NCBI GenBank assembly: GCA_944390025.1
Contig: CALXOK010000002.1
Location: 121,296-185,295, forward strand
From: an uncultured Spirochaetales bacterium
GTDB lineage: Bacteria; Spirochaetota; Spirochaetia; Sphaerochaetales; Sphaerochaetaceae
DNA length: 64,000 nucleotides
Direction of reading: 5' to 3'
The position numbers were made by a program, and so were the translations under genes. Each line of letters begins with the position of its first letter. The stretch's first letter is position 1. The notes beneath the pieces are model-generated. The model saw nothing but the letters and a program-made list of their open reading frames with translations. It had not been told where the DNA came from and did no database searches. Positions 1 through 8,940 of the stretch are shown here, one piece after another.

Positions 1-348
1 TGCCTTCCACCGCGGAGCCGATGTGCATACGGCAAGCGTGAAACCAAGTCTTTTAAGATGGCGCACAGCAAGGACGCTTGTCCTTACACCTTCAGGGAAG
101 GTCCTGTGGACAAGTTCATCGTAATGCTCCCGGAACCAGAAGGAAGCTTCTTCAAGGTCAACCTTATAGCCATGGCTTTCCGCAGGACCGGTGAAAAAGA
201 CTTTCTCTCCGGCTCCGAGCCAGGGTGTCACATCTTCATTCCTCAGCTTCAGCCCCTTTGAGCTGAAATACTCGACACAAAGGCGTACTGAAACAGGCTC
301 GCTGTCAATCAGCACACCGTCCATGTCAAAAAGAACCGTATCAATCAT
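1..348 (-). CDS. HAD-superfamily phosphatase, beta-phosphoglucomutase-like (N-terminal part; cut by window edge)
   Basis: The complement of this stretch is an uninterrupted 116-codon frame that starts at 348 and runs off the left edge. It opens with the HAD nucleophile motif DMDGVLIDSEP (Asp8 and Asp10), followed by a helical cap region and a CTSA segment near residue 111 that fits HAD motif II (Ser/Thr). This makes it a haloacid dehalogenase-type phosphatase or phosphomutase acting on a small cytosolic phosphate ester; the substrate cannot be told from this fragment. Its ATG overlaps the TGA of the upstream amidohydrolase gene (ATGA), so the two are probably translationally coupled. The C-terminal catalytic motifs lie outside the window. 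Confidence 0.85.
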   Translation of the reverse strand, partial: MIDTVLFDMDGVLIDSEPVSVRLCVEYFSSKGLKLRNEDVTPWLGAGEKVFFTGPAESHGYKVDLEEASFWFREHYDELVHRTFPEGVRTSVLAVRHLKRLGFTLAVCTSAPRWKA

Positions 349-1712
349 CGGACCTTTATGAATCTTCCATCTCCCGGAATTCCGAGATACATGTCACCGC
401 CCATGATAAGCCTGCCACGCAGGTATGTCATGACAACATGTCCGATGACAGGCATTCCGTCATATGCCGTGTAGCCGCACTCGGAATGGATATTGTCATT
501 TGACAGCGTCCATGACACATCAGGGTTGAAAACCACGATATCCGCATCACTGCCCTCTCTAAGAGCGCCTTTCTGAGGATAAAGACCGAAGTACTTCGCC
601 GGCCCTGTTGAAAGCACGTTGACCATCTCATTGAGCGTGAGCAGCGCACCGTTGGCGACAAGGTTGTGAATAAGAGGAAGCATTTCCTCGCTTCCGGGGA
701 TTCCCGGATAGATTGTCCTCACATCATTGCTTTCCAGCTTCTGTGCCCTGGTGAACGAACAGTGGTCTGTTGCGACAACCTGAATCTCTCCGTTGCACAG
801 CGCTTCCTGAAGCGCCTCATTGTCCTCCTCATCCCTGAGTGGCGGAGTCATGATGTATAAAGAGGCATCGCTGCCTTCGAGTTTCTTCCTGTTGAGGAAA
901 AGATAATGAGGTGTAGTCTCTACAACGAGATCCAGTCCCCTGTCCCTCAGTCTGCGGACAGCCTCAAGGCCTTCCTTGCTTGAAAGATGGACTATGTAAA
1001 GCTGCGCTCCAGTCTCCAGGGCGAGCTCACCGACCTTCTCAATCGCAAGAGCCTCAGCATGTGCCGGGCGGAGAACAGGATGGTCAGCGGCTCTGTAGTC
1101 ACCTTTATAGGAAGCCTCGATGGAAGCCAGGAACTCATCATCTTCACAGTGGACACAGACCATCAGGCCGAGATCAGCGCACATTGAGAATATTTGCTTA
1201 AGCTCCTCACGTTTCTCGATGAGATAGCCGGCATCACGGTATGTGGTGAACAGCTTGATGGCCCTGCAGCCGGCATCCCGGACTGCCTTAAGTTCATCGT
1301 AAAGGCCTTCTCGGAAGGCATAGACACCCTGATGGATTGCAAAGTCGATGCTCATGTCAGCACCCATCGCATCCGCTCTTGACTTGAATGAGGAAACAAG
1401 GCTCTTCTTGTCATCATCCGCGAAATCGATGACTGTGGTCACGCCTCCATAGCTTGCCGCCTTGCTTCCTTCCTTGAAGCTGTCGGCAGTGACAGTCCCG
1501 CGTGAGACGAGATGATAATGGGTATGCGCATCAATGATGCCAGGAAGGACAAGCAGTCCGTCAGCATGTACGACTGTGACATTGTCAGGAATTGAGTCCG
1601 GATTTATATGAGGGGCAATCCTGACGATTTTAGATCCTCGGACAAGGATGTCCGCACGCCTTTTCCACTCTGTGTCTATCAGTAGACCATTCTGAATCAA
1701 AATACAGCTCAT
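345..1712 (-). CDS. Dihydropyrimidinase/D-hydantoinase-family cyclic amidohydrolase
   Basis: 455 residues, the usual length for hydantoinases and dihydropyrimidinases. These are cytosolic binuclear metal enzymes that open cyclic amides such as dihydrouracil, hydantoins or allantoin. The family landmarks are all present: HTHYH at 63-67, the carboxylated bridging lysine K153 in IKLFTTYR, metal ligands H188 (VHCED) and H242 (VHLSS), and D316 in VATDH. Substrate is uncertain: no dihydropyrimidine dehydrogenase or ureidopropionase gene is nearby, and allantoinase or phenylhydantoinase activity is equally possible. It overlaps the HAD phosphatase downstream by 4 bases. There is no clear Shine-Dalgarno sequence; a TAATAT box lies 6 bases before the ATG, which suits a leaderless or very short 5' UTR. 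Confidence 0.85.
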   Translation of the reverse strand: MSCILIQNGLLIDTEWKRRADILVRGSKIVRIAPHINPDSIPDNVTVVHADGLLVLPGIIDAHTHYHLVSRGTVTADSFKEGSKAASYGGVTTVIDFADDDKKSLVSSFKSRADAMGADMSIDFAIHQGVYAFREGLYDELKAVRDAGCRAIKLFTTYRDAGYLIEKREELKQIFSMCADLGLMVCVHCEDDEFLASIEASYKGDYRAADHPVLRPAHAEALAIEKVGELALETGAQLYIVHLSSKEGLEAVRRLRDRGLDLVVETTPHYLFLNRKKLEGSDASLYIMTPPLRDEEDNEALQEALCNGEIQVVATDHCSFTRAQKLESNDVRTIYPGIPGSEEMLPLIHNLVANGALLTLNEMVNVLSTGPAKYFGLYPQKGALREGSDADIVVFNPDVSWTLSNDNIHSECGYTAYDGMPVIGHVVMTYLRGRLIMGGDMYLGIPGDGRFIKVR

Positions 1713-1830
1713 GTAAGAATATTAATACGGAAAAGACACAAATACCAGAAAAAAACCGGAAGAAGAGGCCTTTCTGAATCTTCCATTTTCCGGCTTTCCA
1801 TGCATACGATTAATTAACAGGAGTACGCCT

Positions 1831-2091
1831 ATGGCTGACAACATTATGGATGCTTTTCTGCTTTATGTGGGCTCTGATGATGAGATAAGAGAAGAGCTTG
1901 ACAGGAGAATCATGAGCTGGAAGGGAGAAAAACGAGAAATCACGAAACATGTGCTCATTCCCTTCGCAGCCGAGCACGGCTATATCATGACCGAAGAGGA
2001 CGTGGAACTGTACAACGGCCATGAGAATGACGGCTCCGAGGTGCCCTCCTTCCTGTTTGAAGAAGAAGGGCAGCAGATGTCAGAACATTGA
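1831..2091 (+). CDS. Small acidic protein with weak Nif11-like pattern, function unknown
   Basis: 86 residues, acidic, no signal peptide or membrane segment. A good AGGAG lies 7 bases before the ATG. The first 60 residues follow the spacing of the Nif11 domain (DAFLLYV at 7-13, SDDEIREEL, then FAAEHGYIMTEED near 45-57), a domain found in nitrogenase-associated proteins and in RiPP leader peptides. There is no double-glycine cleavage motif and no RiPP-modifying enzyme nearby, so a peptide-precursor role is not supported. It is convergent with the OPT transporter gene and the two overlap by 12 bases at their 3' ends. The Nif11 likeness is by eye only. Confidence 0.6.
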   Translation: MADNIMDAFLLYVGSDDEIREELDRRIMSWKGEKREITKHVLIPFAAEHGYIMTEEDVELYNGHENDGSEVPSFLFEEEGQQMSEH

Positions 2092-3663
2092 GAATATTGC
2101 CGTCAGGACGCCTGTGATTCCCTCTCCTCCCAGAAAACCGGATGAGATGAGGGAAGTCATTCTGTCCGCCTTCTGTTTTCCATTTGAAGCTTTCTTCACA
2201 ATCAATGCCACAAGTGCGCCAAGGCCCATTATCATGGAGATGTTTGTTCCCAGATAGACACCGAGACCAAGTGTTGCGGCTGGCACATTGAAAAGACAAA
2301 GTGCGATGCCGACGACAAGTCCTGTCACAAAGCCCGGAATGCTTCCTAGCCCGCTGACCATTGCGGATACAGCGGCTGCCTGCGGAGCAGGAAGCTCTGT
2401 ACCCGGCCCGAAAGAGCCGTAAGTGCCAAGCATCAGCATGAGCACAAGAGAGGCGACTACTGCTCCGATGACACCGCCTGCGGCTTCTGCAATCACCTGA
2501 GCCCTGACAGGAGTTCCCAGCATGTGACCGCTCTTGAAATCATTCATGACATCTCCGGCCAGACCTGCGGCGACTGCCACGACTCCTGCAATCGAGAATG
2601 ATGCGGCAAGAGATGGATTGAAGACTGCAGAGACGGCAAGAAGCACGAGAATTGCGAAGATTTCCATCGGATTCACTCCGGTCTGACCGGTGAGCATCCC
2701 GGAAAGGTATGTGGCCAGCCAGACTCCGATGATGACAAGCACCGACTCAAATATCGTGATTTCAGTGAACAGGACAAGAACTACCGCAGACATCACGCAT
2801 AGGACAAGCGGAAGCACAAGCCTTTCCTTTTTCACTTCCGTTTTTTCACTAGAGCGCTGTGATTTCACAAATGAGATGACTGCTTTGATGAAGATTCCTA
2901 TTCCAGTTCCAATCATCAGTCCGATTCCCAAATCGTTGCGGAAACCTGAGGCAATCTCAGCACCGAAAAAGACTGTTGCCACAGGCTGGATCACATAGTA
3001 GCCGATGACCATTCCCAGAAACCAGACTCCGGCAAGCAGAGGGCCTATGACAGCTCCGATGCCAAGCGCCATTGGAGAAACCCACATCTGCAATGCGGGA
3101 AACAGCGTGTTTCCGTTCCAGATTGTCAGAACTGAGGGAATCACACCCAGTCCATCGCGAAGATATGTGAAGAGCGCAGAGAATCCCATGCTTGAAAAAA
3201 GAGGAACTGCTCCAGTGTGGTCCTCAGCTGTTTTCAGCGTGGCATATGCCGCCTCCCCCATCGGATAAGGAAGCTTCTCCTTTTCAATCAGGCGACGTCT
3301 GTTGATTGTCGTGAAAAGAGTTCCAAGCACCGCACCGACAACAGTCAGCGCTATCAGGGAAGAAAGCGGGAATGTCGCAGCAGGATTCAGCATCCACAGC
3401 CCTGGCAGCGTGAACGCAAGTCCACCTGCAACCATCGCACCTGCACTCATGAGCGTATGAGTTGTGTTGATCTCCTGAAGAGTCGAGTCTTTCATGCGTG
3501 AAAGAACTGCCATTGAGACTACAGTCACAAATACTGTCGGCCATGGCAAGGCACCCATGCGGAGTGCTACATACATGCTTGATGCCGTTATGATTACAAG
3601 ACCTATGACTCCAGTAATGAAACCTCTGAATGTAAGCGGGTAGAAAGCTGAATTGCGGTTCAC
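2080..3663 (-). CDS. OPT-family oligopeptide (or metal-chelate) transporter
   Basis: About 527 residues, strongly hydrophobic along nearly the whole length, with a dozen or more membrane helices. It resembles the prokaryotic branch of the OPT (oligopeptide transporter) family, proton-coupled symporters for small peptides or metal-chelate conjugates in the inner membrane. Glycine-rich segments such as GDVMNDFKSGHMLGT (about two thirds along) and the early FRGFITGVIGLVI helix are typical. The start is taken as GTG at 3663 because AGGAG lies 8 bases upstream; the longer open frame to 3780 would run through the tRNA-Arg gene. An inverted repeat at 3686-3700 lies between tRNA and gene and may be an operator. 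Substrate is unknown. Confidence 0.85.
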   Translation of the reverse strand: MNRNSAFYPLTFRGFITGVIGLVIITASSMYVALRMGALPWPTVFVTVVSMAVLSRMKDSTLQEINTTHTLMSAGAMVAGGLAFTLPGLWMLNPAATFPLSSLIALTVVGAVLGTLFTTINRRRLIEKEKLPYPMGEAAYATLKTAEDHTGAVPLFSSMGFSALFTYLRDGLGVIPSVLTIWNGNTLFPALQMWVSPMALGIGAVIGPLLAGVWFLGMVIGYYVIQPVATVFFGAEIASGFRNDLGIGLMIGTGIGIFIKAVISFVKSQRSSEKTEVKKERLVLPLVLCVMSAVVLVLFTEITIFESVLVIIGVWLATYLSGMLTGQTGVNPMEIFAILVLLAVSAVFNPSLAASFSIAGVVAVAAGLAGDVMNDFKSGHMLGTPVRAQVIAEAAGGVIGAVVASLVLMLMLGTYGSFGPGTELPAPQAAAVSAMVSGLGSIPGFVTGLVVGIALCLFNVPAATLGLGVYLGTNISMIMGLGALVALIVKKASNGKQKADRMTSLISSGFLGGEGITGVLTAIFSMF

Positions 3664-3685
3664 GTGGTGTTCTCCTGTGCTCGTT

Positions 3686-3700
3686 ACAATACTATATTGT
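3686..3700. promoter_or_regulatory. Inverted repeat ACAATA-N3-TATTGT upstream of the OPT gene, possible operator
   Basis: A perfect 6+6 inverted repeat with a 3-base centre lies 23-37 bases before the GTG start. Its right half overlaps a possible -10 (TATTGT on the minus strand, 17 bases from TTGCAA). The placement suits repression by a dimeric regulator. No other copy was noticed in the window. Confidence 0.4.
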
Positions 3701-3729
3701 GTCGTCAGTTGCAAATAGAAGAAAACAAC

Positions 3730-3801
3730 TACCCGCAAGCGGAATCGGACCGCTATCCCACCCTCCGGAGGGGCGTGCACTATCCATTATGCTATGCGGG
3801 C
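3730..3801 (-). tRNA. tRNA-Arg(CCG)
   Basis: The minus strand folds into a full cloverleaf. The acceptor stem GCCCGCA pairs with TGCGGGT (first pair G-U). T8 and A9 are followed by a D arm GCAT/GTGC with GG in the loop. The anticodon stem CGCCC/GGGTG closes the loop CTCCGGA, giving anticodon CCG (arginine, codon CGG). The T stem is AGCGG/CCGCT. The discriminator is A73 and CCA is not encoded. The T loop reads TCCGATT, with C where the near-universal T55 is expected, and the variable loop is only 4 bases. Confidence 0.88.
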
Positions 3802-3913
3802 ACTTGAATCTCAAATAAATCTATCAGGACTGGACTTTCCTTTCAACTGCCTTTGTACTGAGAATGTTTCCAGAGTCATTGCATAATACAACAGACCAGT
3901 CATGTTCTGTCAG

Positions 3914-3947
3914 TGAAAAAGGCTTATCCGGAAAAGAATAAGCCTCA
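3914..3947 (-). terminator. Rho-independent terminator of the phosphohexomutase gene
   Basis: A perfect 8-bp stem (AGGCTTAT/ATAAGCCT, arms 3938-3945 and 3920-3927) with a 10-base loop is followed on the minus strand by five T's (3916-3920). It lies about 40 bases after the stop of the mutase gene. Confidence 0.8.
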
Positions 3948-3988
3948 GTTCACAATTACTGAAATCAGCCAGCCTGGATTTCCCGGCA

Positions 3989-5707
3989 TCAGAGTGCAGA
4001 CTTGAACTCGTTCAGAATGTCACCCTTCTTCTCTTCAAGAGCACTGCGTCCGTCCTTTCCTTCGACAAGGAAGATGTAGTATTTAATCTTCGGCTCTGTG
4101 CCTGATGGGCGGATGACAAGCTTCTCACCGCTTGTGAATCTTATAATCACGACATCAGCCTTCGGGAAGGGCGTGCCTTCACAAAGGAGGTCTTCAATGC
4201 TCTCAATCGTCCTGTTGACGAAGGTATCCCCTTTCTTGAGGTTTCTCAGGTTATGCATGATGTCAGCCATCTGCTTCTTACCCTCGGCACCTTCGTAGTC
4301 TCTTGAGAAGACAAGCTCAGTGTAATAGCCGTAATGGGCATAGATGCTATCAAGGCGCTGCTGAAGCGTGATACCCTTGCTCGCGTAATAGCACATCATC
4401 TCGACTGCGGCCATTGCAGAAGAGACAGCATCCTTGTCATGGACCTCGTTTACAGTCAGGAAACCATAACTTTCCTCACAGCCGAAGAGGAAATAGTTCT
4501 CCTTGTTCTCCCCCTGGTCGATTGCATTCATCTCACGGGCGATGTACTTGAAGCCTGTGAGAACATCCTTGCAGTCAGCTCCGTTTTCCTGAGCGATTTT
4601 CTTCACCAGGTCAGTTGTGACAAGACTCTTGACGACAAGCGGCTTTCTGTCCCGTCCGCCCTGCTGGCGGGAAGTTGTCAGAAGATAGTCCGCAAGAAGC
4701 GTGGCAATCTGATTTCCTGTCAGCAACTGGTATGATGTCTTTTCACTGTCAGCCGGGATTGCAAGGCCCATGCGGTCTGCATCAGGGTCGGTACCAAGCA
4801 CAATGTCAGCCTTCACGGACTTTGCAAGCTCTATGACACGGGTCATGGCTTCTGCAGACTCAGGGTTCGGAAGCTTCACTGTCGGGAAGGAACCATCCGG
4901 AAGCTCCTGTTCCTTGACAACTGCCGTGTGTATATTGAAACGGGAAAGCATCTCACGCACCGGAACGTTTCCAGATCCGTGAAGCGGAGTATAGGCGACT
5001 GTGACAGGACTTGACTTGAGGATTTCAGGGCGGCGCAGAGAGGAAATGACCATGGAATAATAGGCCTCATCAACCTCACCCGGGACAGACTGAAGTATAC
5101 CATTCTTTCTTGCCTCGCCTTCATCAATATCCTTTATGTCACAGCTTTCGACTGCGTTAGCAAGCTTTGCAATCTCAATGTCATGCGGAGGCGTGACCTG
5201 ACCGCCATCAGACCAGTAAACCTTATAGCCGTTGTATTTTGACGGGTTATGGCTTGCAGTGATGACTATTCCTGCTGTTGTCTTCATATGACGGAGGGCA
5301 AAGGAAAGCATCGGAACCGGATGGAGGGTGTCATACAGATAAGTCTTCACTCCGTTTGCCGCAAGGACTGTAGCAGAAGAGGAAGCGAACTCTTTGGACC
5401 AGTGTCTTGAGTCATAGGCGATGACGACTGACGGGCCACCTGTACAGCTGTTGCAGTAGTCCGCAAGTCCCTGTGTCACCTTGCGCACCATATATGTGTT
5501 GATACGGTTTGTTCCCCCTCCAATGACGCCTCTCATTCCTGCAGTGCCGAATGCAAGAGTCGTGTAGAACGCATCGTAAAGTTCGTCCCAGGCTTCCTTC
5601 TCAATCAGGTCCTTAACCTGATTGCGGAAAAATTCCTCTTTTTCACAGGCAACATACTGCTGTGCCTTTTTCCTGATGTCCTCAATCATCGCATCTGTCA
5701 GATTCAT
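3989..5707 (-). CDS. Alpha-D-phosphohexomutase (phosphoglucomutase/phosphomannomutase)
   Basis: 572 residues, the length of the long PgcA-type mutases. It interconverts hexose 1- and 6-phosphates in the cytosol, linking glycolysis to nucleotide sugars. Visible landmarks are the phosphoserine loop TASHNP (Ser152), the magnesium loop GTDPDADR (306-312), the sugar-binding motif GCEESYGF, and the C-terminal phosphate-binding RPSGTEPKIKY. It starts 26 bases inside the upstream HAD gene, with GAGGAGGT about 14 bases before the ATG, so the two are probably coupled. A strong terminator follows. A second, more divergent phosphohexomutase is encoded at 40.1-41.9 kb. Glucose versus mannose specificity cannot be read from the sequence. 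Confidence 0.9.
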   Translation of the reverse strand: MNLTDAMIEDIRKKAQQYVACEKEEFFRNQVKDLIEKEAWDELYDAFYTTLAFGTAGMRGVIGGGTNRINTYMVRKVTQGLADYCNSCTGGPSVVIAYDSRHWSKEFASSSATVLAANGVKTYLYDTLHPVPMLSFALRHMKTTAGIVITASHNPSKYNGYKVYWSDGGQVTPPHDIEIAKLANAVESCDIKDIDEGEARKNGILQSVPGEVDEAYYSMVISSLRRPEILKSSPVTVAYTPLHGSGNVPVREMLSRFNIHTAVVKEQELPDGSFPTVKLPNPESAEAMTRVIELAKSVKADIVLGTDPDADRMGLAIPADSEKTSYQLLTGNQIATLLADYLLTTSRQQGGRDRKPLVVKSLVTTDLVKKIAQENGADCKDVLTGFKYIAREMNAIDQGENKENYFLFGCEESYGFLTVNEVHDKDAVSSAMAAVEMMCYYASKGITLQQRLDSIYAHYGYYTELVFSRDYEGAEGKKQMADIMHNLRNLKKGDTFVNRTIESIEDLLCEGTPFPKADVVIIRFTSGEKLVIRPSGTEPKIKYYIFLVEGKDGRSALEEKKGDILNEFKSAL

Positions 5708-6356
5708 AAAGCTTTTTCTCTACCTCCTCTATACTGCCGGCAAGGTTTTCAGCACCCTCCCTTATCAGCTCCTCTTCACTTCTGTATCCGTAAGTGACTA
5801 TGACTGCCCTGGTTCTGTAGTTCAGGGCACACTGCCAGTCGACCTCGCTGTCACCGACAATAGTAACATCTCCGGCACTGCCATTGCAAAGGCTGATGAA
5901 GTCTTTAACCGCATCATTGTCCGGTTTCGGCTTCTGTCCTTCCTTCAGGCCAGACACATAGTCAAACGTGAATGAAGGGAAAAGAGTGCTTATAATCTCT
6001 TTAACGAGGCTGTCAGCCTTGTTGGAAAGTACCCCAGTGCGGATTCCGTCAGCCTGAAGCTTCTCAAGAAGCGGAAGAATGCCGTCATATGGCACGGACT
6101 TCTCTGTCGCATGCTGCGAGTAATAGTCAATCAGCTGCCGGTACAGTATTTCCATCTCGTCTTCCGGGAAGGCACTGCGTGAAAGCCACAGCGCATCCCG
6201 CAGAGCCTTTCTCAGTCCCCGTCCGACAACAAGCCGGCACTCCTGGGCTGTCAGCGGCCTGCAGTAACACAGAGAAAGGACATGGTTCAAAGCCCCTCTT
6301 ATATCCTCAAGGGTGTCAACGAGCGTGCCGTCAAGATCAAACAAAACCCCTTTCAT
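5682..6356 (-). CDS. HAD-superfamily hydrolase, phosphoglycolate phosphatase-like
   Basis: 224 residues from ATG 6356, chosen because the nucleophile motif (FDLDGTLVDT) then lies at residues 6-15 as is usual; the open frame upstream has no family features. It has the helical cap of Gph/PGM-type HAD enzymes, motif II VLSNKAD, the lysine region EGQKPKPD and the acidic motif GDSEVDWQCA. These enzymes remove phosphate from 2-phosphoglycolate, sugar phosphates or related metabolites. There is no Shine-Dalgarno; TAGACT lies 7 bases before the ATG, as at several other genes here. It is divergent from lon and overlaps the phosphohexomutase gene by 26 bases, which suggests a sugar-phosphate substrate. 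Confidence 0.82.
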   Translation of the reverse strand: MKGVLFDLDGTLVDTLEDIRGALNHVLSLCYCRPLTAQECRLVVGRGLRKALRDALWLSRSAFPEDEMEILYRQLIDYYSQHATEKSVPYDGILPLLEKLQADGIRTGVLSNKADSLVKEIISTLFPSFTFDYVSGLKEGQKPKPDNDAVKDFISLCNGSAGDVTIVGDSEVDWQCALNYRTRAVIVTYGYRSEEELIREGAENLAGSIEEVEKKLYESDRCDD

Positions 6357-6453
6357 AGGGGGAAGTCTACCACATGAAGAAATAATTTGCATATAATACA
6401 CTTTCCTATCCGGCGCATTTGCCTTATCTTTCATTAAACACGAGAGAGGAATT

Positions 6454-8937
6454 ATGGACACATTGAATATAAATCTGGAAGGACAGAATCCGGAGCTGCC
6501 GGAAAATCTCCTGATTCTTCCATTAAGCACAAAACCGCTTTTCCCCGGCCTTTTCACCCCGCTCTACATCACGGGCAAGAATGATATCACTCTGATTAAT
6601 CAGGTGATTTACAAAGGCGGTGTTTTCGGAGCCATCCTCGAGAAAAAGCATGAGGAAAGCAATCCTGAAGAGCGTTTCTACTCTGTCGGAACTGCCTGCA
6701 GGATTCTCAAGACACTCAACATGCCGGACGGAGGCATCAACATCTTTGTCTCCACACTGACAAGATTCCGCGCTGAAAGCTTCTACAGCACGACCAGCTA
6801 CACTGCGGCAAAGGTCACATATCTTGAAGACAAGACAGCGAACACTCCACAGCTCAAGGCCTGGGTGAGAAGCCTTAACAACGAATTCTCGAAAATCAAT
6901 GCGAAAACCCCGATTTTCACCGAGGAGAACCGTCTGAACATGGTCAATATCGACAACCCGGGAAGGTTTGCCGACTATGTTGCATCAATCCTTCCTGTCG
7001 AAGGCGACAAGCAGCAGAAGATACTCGAGACCCTTGATGTGAAAAAGAGAATCGAGGAGGTTCTCTTCTATATCTCCCAGGAACAGAAAATCGCTGAGAT
7101 CCAGTCAGATATCCAGAACACCATCAACAAGCGTCTTGAAAAGAACCAGAGAGACTATTTCCTGCATCAGGAACTCAAGCAGATACAGATGCAGCTCGGT
7201 CTTGACGGCAAGGGCGCCAACACGGCGGAAAAGCTCAAGAACCAGCTGCTGGCCCTGAATCTCACAGGAGAGGCGAAAGAGACTGTGGACAACGAATATG
7301 CTCATTTCATCTCCCTTGAACCGAACTCTCCTGAATATTCAATCTGTCTGAACTATCTGCAGACAATAGTGGCTCTTCCCTGGAAAGACGAAGGCTTCAA
7401 GGACTTTGACCTTGCCAAGGCCAGAAGGATTCTGGAGCGTGATCATTACGGAATGAAGGAAGTCAAGGAAAGGATTCTCGAGTTCCTTGCAGTCAGAAAG
7501 CAGAAGAAGGATACCAGCGGTGCGATTATCTGTCTTGTCGGGCCTCCCGGAGTCGGAAAGACAAGTGTCGGCTCATCAATTGCAAGGGCCCTGAACAAGA
7601 AGTTCTACCGCTTCTCTGTCGGTGGCATGAAGGATGAAGCCGAAATCAAGGGTCACAGACGCACATATATCGGGGCTCTTCCCGGCAAGATAATCCAGGG
7701 ACTCAAGATTACGAAATCAAAGAGTCCTGTCTTCCTGATTGACGAGATAGACAAGATGGGCCAGAGCTACAACGGGGATCCAGCCTCTGCCCTGCTTGAA
7801 GCACTGGACAGCGAGCAGAACAGGGAGTTCCGCGATCACTATCTCGACATACCGTTCGACTGCTCACAGATTCTTTTCATCGTCACGGCAAACACGCTTG
7901 AGACAATTCCGGAGCCGCTTCTTGACAGGATGGAAGTCATAGAGCTGTCTGGCTACACTTCAAATGAGAAGCTGAACATCGCAAAGAAGTATCTGCTCCC
8001 GAAGAGTTTCAAGAAAAACGGTGTCACAAGCCATGACGTGAAGTACCCGGCCTCCTCACTTCTTTCAATTGCGAACCAGTATGCAAGAGAAGCCGGAGTC
8101 AGGAATCTGGAGAAGAGTCTGGACAAGATCAACAGAAAGGTTCTGCTCGAGCTGATGGAAAACCCGGATCTCCAGCGCCCCGTCACAATCGACAAAGAGC
8201 ATGTCGAGAAGTATCTTGGCAAACCTGTTTTCCCTGAAGACTATGTCGTTAAAGCGGACAAGACAGGAACCGCGCTTGGCCTTGCCTGGACAAGCATGGG
8301 AGGAGACACGCTCCTGATTGAAGCGGAGAACTACCCTGGTAAGGGAGAGCTTAAGATCACAGGACAGCTGGGTGATGTGATGAAGGAATCTGTCTCCATA
8401 GCATGGACCTATCTCAAGCGCACAGCAGAAAGAAGAAAGATTGACAGAAGCTGGTTCAACGAGAACAATGTCCATCTCCATGTGCCCGAGGGGGCCACTC
8501 CAAAGGACGGTCCTTCTGCAGGCATCACGCTCACATGCGCTCTCTACTCCCTTCTTACAGGACAGGTCATCAAGCAGAAGCTTGCAATGACCGGAGAGCT
8601 CACTCTGACAGGAGCGGTCATGCCGATTGGAGGACTGAGGGAGAAGGTTCTGGCAGCAAAGCGCAATGGCGTGAAGGAAATCATAATACCGGAGCGCAAC
8701 AGAAGAGACCTTGAGGAACTCAGTGATGACGTGAAGGAAGGCGTGACATTCCATCCGGTAAGTCAGATGGATGAAGTCCTTGCCATTGCTTTCCCGGATG
8801 ACAGAACCTCTGTAATGACTGAAACCGAGTACAGGGAGTATCTTGCCTCACAGAAAAAGGAAAGCGAGACTCAGGAAGCTGACAGAAACAGCAATCTGGC
8901 ATCAGCCCTCAGGGCAGTGCTGACTCAGGAGAACTGA
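6454..8937 (+). CDS. lon: ATP-dependent protease Lon
   Basis: 827 residues, the normal LonA length. The N-terminal substrate-binding LAN domain (about 1-210) is followed by a coiled-coil helical segment. The AAA+ module has Walker A GPPGVGKTS near 363 and Walker B LIDEIDKMG near 429. The protease domain carries the catalytic serine in DGPSAG (near 689) and lysine in REKVLAAK (near 731). Lon is a soluble hexamer that degrades misfolded and regulatory proteins. GAGAGG lies just before the ATG. It is divergent from the HAD phosphatase and only 3 bases separate it from the U32 gene downstream, so the two are likely co-transcribed. Confidence 0.97.
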   Translation: MDTLNINLEGQNPELPENLLILPLSTKPLFPGLFTPLYITGKNDITLINQVIYKGGVFGAILEKKHEESNPEERFYSVGTACRILKTLNMPDGGINIFVSTLTRFRAESFYSTTSYTAAKVTYLEDKTANTPQLKAWVRSLNNEFSKINAKTPIFTEENRLNMVNIDNPGRFADYVASILPVEGDKQQKILETLDVKKRIEEVLFYISQEQKIAEIQSDIQNTINKRLEKNQRDYFLHQELKQIQMQLGLDGKGANTAEKLKNQLLALNLTGEAKETVDNEYAHFISLEPNSPEYSICLNYLQTIVALPWKDEGFKDFDLAKARRILERDHYGMKEVKERILEFLAVRKQKKDTSGAIICLVGPPGVGKTSVGSSIARALNKKFYRFSVGGMKDEAEIKGHRRTYIGALPGKIIQGLKITKSKSPVFLIDEIDKMGQSYNGDPASALLEALDSEQNREFRDHYLDIPFDCSQILFIVTANTLETIPEPLLDRMEVIELSGYTSNEKLNIAKKYLLPKSFKKNGVTSHDVKYPASSLLSIANQYAREAGVRNLEKSLDKINRKVLLELMENPDLQRPVTIDKEHVEKYLGKPVFPEDYVVKADKTGTALGLAWTSMGGDTLLIEAENYPGKGELKITGQLGDVMKESVSIAWTYLKRTAERRKIDRSWFNENNVHLHVPEGATPKDGPSAGITLTCALYSLLTGQVIKQKLAMTGELTLTGAVMPIGGLREKVLAAKRNGVKEIIIPERNRRDLEELSDDVKEGVTFHPVSQMDEVLAIAFPDDRTSVMTETEYREYLASQKKESETQEADRNSNLASALRAVLTQEN

Positions 8938-8940
8938 ACA

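Noticed and set aside
1757..1798. CCGGAA/TTCCGG inverted repeat as a terminator or operator
   Set aside because: Only 6 bp over a loop of about 30 bases with no T-run; not distinguishable from chance.
3664..3780. N-terminal extension of the OPT transporter to 3780
   Set aside because: It would run through the tRNA-Arg gene; GTG 3663 has a good SD and the usual family start.
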